From: Ardenticatenales bacterium
GTDB taxonomy: Bacteria; Chloroflexota; Anaerolineae; Promineifilales; Promineifilaceae
DNA length: 64,000 nt
Direction: 5' to 3'
NCBI GenBank assembly: GCA_020634575.1
Contig: JACKBM010000019.1
Coordinates: 30,624-94,623, forward strand
Shown here piece after piece: positions 59,348-64,000 of the stretch (within the stretch, counting starts at the first letter, position 1; the number at the start of each line of letters is the position of its first letter). The translations under genes were made by a program, and so were the position numbers. The notes below the pieces were generated by a model. It had not been told where the DNA came from, did not search any database, and saw nothing but the letters and a program-made list of their open reading frames with translations.

Positions 59348-59929
59348 ATGAGTTTGACGATTTCCCAAACAACATCACCCTATACCACGCTCCAGGAGCA
59401 GGCTGATGAAGCGCTGGCTCAGCTGGCCCGGCAGGATTATGCCGCGTTTGCCGCCCTCTACCGGCGTTACGTCACCCGTGTCTATCGTTACTGCTACAGC
59501 CAGACCGGCAACGGCCAGGACGCCGAAGATTGCACCAGCCAGACATTTCTGGCGGCGCTGGAACAGATCGGCCGCTTCCGTGGCCAGGGCTCTTTCGCGG
59601 CCTGGCTGTTTGGCATTGCCCGCCGGCGCTGCCAGGACGTGGGCCGGCGCCAGGCCCGGCGGCAAGAAGTTGACCAACCGCCGGAGATGGTTGACACGGC
59701 TTTTGAGGAGCTTATTGGGTTGAGTTACCGGCAGGAACTGCTGGGCTGTGTGGAGCGGCGGTTACGAACCATGACGGCTGATCGGCAAGAGGTGTTGCGG
59801 CTGCGCTTTTGGGCGGGCCTCAGTACAAAAGAGACGGCCCGGGTGATGCGCAAAGGCGAAAGCGCTGTGAAGATGCTGCTGGCCCGGGCGGTCGCAGATT
59901 TAAGAGAGAGGTGTCTCGATGAAACATGA
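59348..59929 (+). CDS. ECF sigma factor
   Basis: 193 residues from ATG 59348, behind AAAGGAAA; the frame extends upstream to a TTG with no support. Region 2 (FAALYRRYVTRVYRYCYSQTGNGQDAEDCTSQTFLAALEQIGRF) and region 4 (RLRTMTADRQEVLRLRFWAGLSTKETARVMRKGESAVKMLLARAVADL) are complete. Directs RNA polymerase to a specific promoter set, probably for envelope functions. Its last 11 bases overlap the following gene, which encodes the likely partner. Confidence 0.92.
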   Translation: MSLTISQTTSPYTTLQEQADEALAQLARQDYAAFAALYRRYVTRVYRYCYSQTGNGQDAEDCTSQTFLAALEQIGRFRGQGSFAAWLFGIARRRCQDVGRRQARRQEVDQPPEMVDTAFEELIGLSYRQELLGCVERRLRTMTADRQEVLRLRFWAGLSTKETARVMRKGESAVKMLLARAVADLRERCLDET

Positions 59930-62549
59930 TCGGGATTTCGACCTGGATGATGAGGCTGGGGCTGAACTGGATGAAGAAACACGCCAGGTGTTGGCGGCGC
60001 TGCGCGAAGCGGGCCGGACGCCGGCGCCACCGGCCGGTTTCGTCAATCAGCTGAATGCGCAACTGCGCCAGGAGTATGAGATGAAAGACAAAACCCTCTG
60101 GTCACAGTTCCGCCGCTGGCTGCCGGCCGCGGTTGGCGCTGGGGTGATGATGGCTGTGGTCGCTGCTGCCATCCTGATCATTCCCCAATACATGCGGCCG
60201 GCTACTGAGCTGGAACCGGTCACCAACCACGACCCGGAGCAACAGGTCGATACAGCTGATAGCCAGGTCGTGGCCGGGGCTGAAAGTGTGCCTGCCGCGA
60301 CCGATGATGAAGAAGGAACCGGGGCTGAGCCGGCGAGCAGCGGGATTGTTGTCGAGAACGCGGCTGGGGTCGTGGCGGCTGGACCGGCCGGGGCGGGCGG
60401 CTTTGGCGCCGGCGGCTGGAACAGCTATCCGGGCATTCCCAGCTATAGCGAGCGGCCGACCTATGAACTGGCTGTTACCCTGGGCGGGGAGCCGCAGACC
60501 GTGACGGAATACGTGCTTGTGGCCCGGGATGTACCGGACACAGCGGCAGAAGCTGTAGCCTGGGCGACAGCGTTTGGCTTCGCGACGCCGCGCGCCTACA
60601 GCTCGTTGCAAAGTGGGGACAACAGCATTTTTGTTACCTCTGAGGACGGGCAGCAGCTCAATTTCTTCTCGGGTGAGGGTTATGGCGAGATCTTCTACAA
60701 CGATGCCACAGCGGCTTTTGTGGAAGCGGCTGAGCCCATCGGTGCGGCGGAAGCGCTGGCCCTGGCTGAGCTCTGGTGGGCTGAGCATGGGTTCGGGCCG
60801 GACCAGTACCGCGTCGAACTGGACCCACTTTCTGAGGGGTCTGTTGCCGTCGACGGGACACGAACGCTGGTGCTCAAGCCGCTTGTCAATGGCGTGCCTG
60901 CTTCTGGCTGGGCCATTTCTGGTGACATGAGCATAAACGGGGCTGGCAACGTTGTGCACGCCCGGATACCCGGTTTCGAGTTGGCGGCTAACGGGGAAAC
61001 GACGGTGATCTCTCAACAGGCGGCCTACGAGGCTGTTGTCGATGGCGGCCGGGCCATCAATTATCTGTACCGGCCGGAAACAACAGACGCAGCAACCGCC
61101 AATGATCTGCTGATTCTCTCTGCCTCACCGCAGCAATTTACTGTGGGCGAGCAGGTCACCTTGCAGGGCTGGGCGACGATCTGGCGCGGGTTGACTGATA
61201 ACGGCTATTACGCTGAGCTATATGACGTCAATAGCAACATCACGTTCGTTCTGGTCGGTACCCAGGTTGCCGAGATGGCCGCAGCCTGGCCGTTGCAGGA
61301 GATCCGTCTTGACGGGGTCATTGTCGAAATGAGTTCTGAGCGGACCGGTCTGGTTGAGGTCAGTTCCTGGCAAGAAAACACGACCACGGTGGCGGCGTGG
61401 CCGGCCGAATGTTTTGTGGGGTCGTTGGCGGCGGATGGGACGCTGACAACTGAGTCTGGCCTGATTCTTCATCTGGATAATGTGAATGGCCAGATGCCGG
61501 CTGATGCCACCGTCGAAACATGTGGTGAAGTTGATGAGAATGACAACCTTCTCTGGACCCACATCATGGATATCACCCTGCAAAGCGTGGCGGGTGACGG
61601 TAGCCTCCCCTACACCGGCCCCATCTACCACGCCGAAACGGGCGGCGAGCTACTGGTCATTGAGGATAGCGCGACGCCCGTCCTGGGGCCGGACCTGGTT
61701 TTTGGTCCTGAGGTGAGCCTGGAACTGGGCGATGAGGTCAATCTGACCGGTCAGATTTCTGGTGGTGTCTACATCAATCAAGATGGGGAGATGCGCTATG
61801 AGCTTTATCTGAACAGTACGGTTGATGATGAACCGGCCGGTCTCTATTGGAGCTTCCGCCTCTACGGTGAGCCGGAGCTGCTGGCTGAATTGGCCGAGAA
61901 CTATTATCAATATGTGACAATTGCGGCGACTGTTATCTCCGGGCAGGGTGAAGCATCAGCCTGGTTTGAGCCCGGGCTGCGTGTGACCAGCGTTACACCA
62001 ATTCCATCAGAGCCGGTTCAGGGGCACCTGGGGCGGGTCGAGTTCCGCGAAGTTGCCGGAGAGCCCTTGATGGTCTTCATCGACAATGCGGATGGCGTGG
62101 CGTACGCCATCGATCCCTACTACCCGACTGAACCAGAGTTTCACCCGGAATTCAGCGATGAGAACTTCAGCCAGATCTGGATGGCACTATCTGTCCATCC
62201 TTACTGGGAATATGGCGGCCTGCCGGTAGCTCAGATGCTGGATTTGCGCTACGGGCGGGAGGTTAATCAGCTGGTCAACCCGGACATCCTCCTCTCAGAT
62301 TATCTGATTGAGCTGCCGGTAAATCCTGATTACCTGGCGTTTGAGGGGTTGAATAATTTCCCCTTTACCGGCCACTTTGTCATTGAGCGGGTGGAGTTGA
62401 GCTATATCTACGAGCCGGGTTTCGCCAATCCTTACATTGAGGCGCCAGATGGGAACGTGACCAGTGCGCCGTCGCCGGTCTGGGTCTTTTACGGCACGGA
62501 TCGCGACACCGGGGCAACGCTAATGATTCAGGTCGACGCCGCGCCATAG
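59919..62549 (+). CDS. Membrane sensor, putative anti-sigma factor with large extracytoplasmic domain
   Basis: 876 residues. The first 65 residues are acidic and helical and sit in the cytoplasm (LDEETRQVLAALREAGRTPAPPAGFVNQLNAQLRQEY, like the N-terminal part of many anti-sigma factors), then one helix (69-88) and about 790 residues outside, all beta-rich, with repeated 'GDEVNLTGQI', 'GEQVTLQGWATI'-like strands. The 11-base overlap with the ECF sigma gene argues that it controls that factor. No zinc HxxxCxxC motif (ZAS) is seen, so binding may differ. Large outer domain probably senses a ligand or cell wall state. Confidence 0.7.
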   Translation: MKHDRDFDLDDEAGAELDEETRQVLAALREAGRTPAPPAGFVNQLNAQLRQEYEMKDKTLWSQFRRWLPAAVGAGVMMAVVAAAILIIPQYMRPATELEPVTNHDPEQQVDTADSQVVAGAESVPAATDDEEGTGAEPASSGIVVENAAGVVAAGPAGAGGFGAGGWNSYPGIPSYSERPTYELAVTLGGEPQTVTEYVLVARDVPDTAAEAVAWATAFGFATPRAYSSLQSGDNSIFVTSEDGQQLNFFSGEGYGEIFYNDATAAFVEAAEPIGAAEALALAELWWAEHGFGPDQYRVELDPLSEGSVAVDGTRTLVLKPLVNGVPASGWAISGDMSINGAGNVVHARIPGFELAANGETTVISQQAAYEAVVDGGRAINYLYRPETTDAATANDLLILSASPQQFTVGEQVTLQGWATIWRGLTDNGYYAELYDVNSNITFVLVGTQVAEMAAAWPLQEIRLDGVIVEMSSERTGLVEVSSWQENTTTVAAWPAECFVGSLAADGTLTTESGLILHLDNVNGQMPADATVETCGEVDENDNLLWTHIMDITLQSVAGDGSLPYTGPIYHAETGGELLVIEDSATPVLGPDLVFGPEVSLELGDEVNLTGQISGGVYINQDGEMRYELYLNSTVDDEPAGLYWSFRLYGEPELLAELAENYYQYVTIAATVISGQGEASAWFEPGLRVTSVTPIPSEPVQGHLGRVEFREVAGEPLMVFIDNADGVAYAIDPYYPTEPEFHPEFSDENFSQIWMALSVHPYWEYGGLPVAQMLDLRYGREVNQLVNPDILLSDYLIELPVNPDYLAFEGLNNFPFTGHFVIERVELSYIYEPGFANPYIEAPDGNVTSAPSPVWVFYGTDRDTGATLMIQVDAAP

Positions 62550-62576
62550 GGCGGTTGAGGACCGACGCGGGTAACA

Positions 62577-62610
62577 AAAAAGGGCCTGTCTCTGCGACAG
62601 GCCCTTTTGC
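62577..62610. terminator. Bidirectional terminator between sensor and greA genes
   Basis: AAGGGCCTGTC (62580-62590) and its complement (62596-62606), loop of 5 bases; A run on the left and T run on the right, so it works for both converging genes. Confidence 0.85.
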
Positions 62611-62630
62611 TTTTCATCTTGGGTTGCGAA

Positions 62631-63104
62631 TTATTCGATGGATTTGATCTTGAATTCAGCTTCGCCGCCAGGGGTCTGTACGGTAACTTTGGCCCCTTTC
62701 TTCTTGCCCAGGAGCGCCTGGCCGATGGGCGATTCATTGGAGATGAAACCCTTGCTCGGATCGGCCTGATACACGCCGACGATACGATAGGTCTCTTCTT
62801 CGTCAAACTCCGTGTCGATGATGGTGACGGTGCTGCCGACGCGGACGACATCGGTCGGGATGTTGTCCTTGATGAGCTCAGCCCGGCGCAGCGAATCTTC
62901 GAGGAAACGGATGCGCCCTTCCATGAGTGATTGCTCATGCTTGGCATCCTGGTAATCAGCGTTTTCGCGCAGGTCGCCTTCGGCGATCGCCTTTTCCAAT
63001 CGGTCGGAGAGATCCGGCCGTTTGACATTGATCAGTTCATCCAGTTCCTGCTTGAGTTCAGCAAGACCTTCCTGCGTTACGTAAATTGGACCATAATCTG
63101 ACAT
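62631..63104 (-). CDS. greA: Transcription elongation factor GreA
   Basis: Rescues backtracked RNA polymerase by stimulating RNA cleavage. 157 residues: N-terminal coiled coil with the acidic tip LRENADYQDAKHEQ (Asp/Glu that reach the polymerase active site), and C-terminal FKBP-like domain ending SPIGQALLGKKKGAKVTVQTPGGEAEFKI. All typical of GreA. Monocistronic, with shared terminator downstream. Confidence 0.96.
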   Translation of the reverse strand: MSDYGPIYVTQEGLAELKQELDELINVKRPDLSDRLEKAIAEGDLRENADYQDAKHEQSLMEGRIRFLEDSLRRAELIKDNIPTDVVRVGSTVTIIDTEFDEEETYRIVGVYQADPSKGFISNESPIGQALLGKKKGAKVTVQTPGGEAEFKIKSIE

Positions 63105-63575
63105 AAGGCCACATCTCCCGTCAGTGCTGCTTTGCGCGCCATCACAACTGCAAAAAGAAAACGGACACTGTTTGTGCCCGCATTTCTGATTCCGTCAAAT
63201 GATACAGTTGCGGGGCTACGTTTGATTATTCCGTCGTAGTGTGAATGCTGGTGTCAACATCTGTTTCGCGAGGCCGGCAAAGCCCCCAGAAGCATCTGGT
63301 TTCGTCGCCAACAGCTTGTTCTGATTCATCCCAATAAACGCCATGAAAATTGAATTAGCTCCGTCATCAGGTTGCCAATCACCTGTTAGCTACCAGCAGG
63401 GAAAAGCGAAACAGAAGTAGCGGCAGTATACAATAAAGGCCTGGTATTGTCTACGACGCGCACTGTACGTTCGCCAAACGCTCAGGGTCCTGGCAATCAG
63501 GTTGACCAACTGATTTCCCCAACCCTATAATTGACCCGACAGCAGAGAGCTTGCTTACATCCAGAGGAGATCAAA
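63105..63575. other. 471-base gap without a gene
   Basis: The stretch between divergent greA and the DUF5996-like gene is less GC-rich than the genes. No repeat of the families seen elsewhere, no open frame and no clear promoter was found; promoters for both genes are expected here. Confidence 0.4.
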
Positions 63576-64000
63576 ATGCCACATAAGTTGCTGCCGCCAC
63601 TCGCCCTCAACGATTGGTGGGAAACGCGAGACCGCATTCAACTGTATGCGCGGTTGCTGGGGGCATTGTGTCAGCATCTGGCACCACGGCAAAAGCACGG
63701 CTTTCACGCGGGTTTGCAGACAACGGCGGTGGGCTTAACGACGACGCCGTTACCGGCCGGTCGCTTCACCCTGGAAATGAGCCTGGATTTCTCCACTCAC
63801 ATGGCCAGCGTCAAAACCTCACGCGGCGACTGGCACGACGTGGTCCTGGAAGGCCAATCGCCGCGCATGTTCCTGGCTGAAATGAAAGCCAGCCTGGAAG
63901 AGCTCGGGCTGGCTGTGGCTCTGGACGAGACGCCGTTTCGTAGCGATGAAGATATCGATTATGACGAAGAAGCGGTTGACCGTTTCTGGCAGGCCCTTTC
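63576..64000 (+). CDS. DUF5996-like protein, 5' part
   Basis: 141 full codons are visible from ATG 63576, with GAGGAGA 5 bases upstream; the gene runs off the right edge. LALNDWWETRDRIQLYARLLGALCQHLAP, GLTTTPLPAGRFTLEMSLDFSTHM and the later DYDEEAVDRFWQALS fit the DUF5996 family, in which a Trp-x-Thr-x(n)-Leu-H/Y helix is followed by 'GLTTSPIPYG' and a final 'RFWRAL'. The function of the family is not known. One ACCGGCCGGT lies inside at 63752-63761. Confidence 0.7.
   Translation, partial: MPHKLLPPLALNDWWETRDRIQLYARLLGALCQHLAPRQKHGFHAGLQTTAVGLTTTPLPAGRFTLEMSLDFSTHMASVKTSRGDWHDVVLEGQSPRMFLAEMKASLEELGLAVALDETPFRSDEDIDYDEEAVDRFWQAL

Overview
This window looks like a chromosomal segment of an aerobic, heterotrophic member of the Chloroflexota, most likely a filamentous Anaerolineae/Ardenticatenia-type lineage. 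The assignment is an inference from gene content: a Rieske/cytochrome b/dihaem cytochrome c complex, a B-type (ba3-like) oxygen reductase, an auracyanin-like blue-copper lipoprotein, zinc-ribbon membrane proteins and a GC-rich genome. No tRNA, rRNA, CRISPR array, prophage or insertion sequence was seen. Gene order is typical of a core chromosome, but it is peppered with short palindromic repeats.

Layout. 1-7 kb: end of a beta-helix surface protein, a small membrane protein, a three-subunit acyl-CoA carboxylase (pccB, biotin carboxylase, BCCP), a CYTH phosphatase and an M20 amidohydrolase. 7-20.1 kb: respiratory island with Rieske protein, cytochrome b and dihaem cytochrome c; then a repeat array with a GIY-YIG gene and some hypothetical genes; then haem A synthase, two SCO-type proteins, oxidase subunits IIa and II, haem O synthase, oxidase subunit I, and a blue-copper lipoprotein. 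20.1-24.9 kb: an unusual cytochrome b/ferredoxin/MvhD-like fusion and a geranylgeranyl-reductase-like flavoprotein with an apparent frameshift. 25-32 kb: peptidases, NUDIX, methyltransferase, MazG and alpha/beta hydrolases. 32-45 kb: VWA lipoprotein, GT-C-like membrane protein, MutL, PhaR-like regulator, glycosyltransferase, PBP1A and a MaoC protein. 45-50.4 kb: release factor 1, DinB-like protein, methylmalonyl-CoA epimerase and mutase. 50-57.8 kb: zinc-ribbon protein, NUDIX, and cytochrome c maturation (ccmABCD, ccdA, resA). 57.8-64 kb: FabF, ECF sigma factor with a large membrane sensor, GreA and a DUF5996-like protein.

How the genes fit together. The bc complex, oxidase, copper protein, haem A/O synthesis, SCO copper chaperones and c-type cytochrome maturation genes together make and assemble an electron chain from quinol to oxygen. 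The carboxylase at the left and the epimerase/mutase at 48-50 kb would convert propionyl-CoA to succinyl-CoA.

Most interesting signals: (1) the 10-bp palindrome ACCGGCCGGT, read by eye at 38 exact sites where chance predicts fewer than one; (2) the cytochrome b-ferredoxin-MvhD fusion; (3) CRP/FNR- or Rex-like dyads upstream of all three respiratory units; (4) a GIY-YIG nuclease gene embedded in a repeat array; (5) several families of intergenic hairpin repeats that sit between, and sometimes inside, operons.
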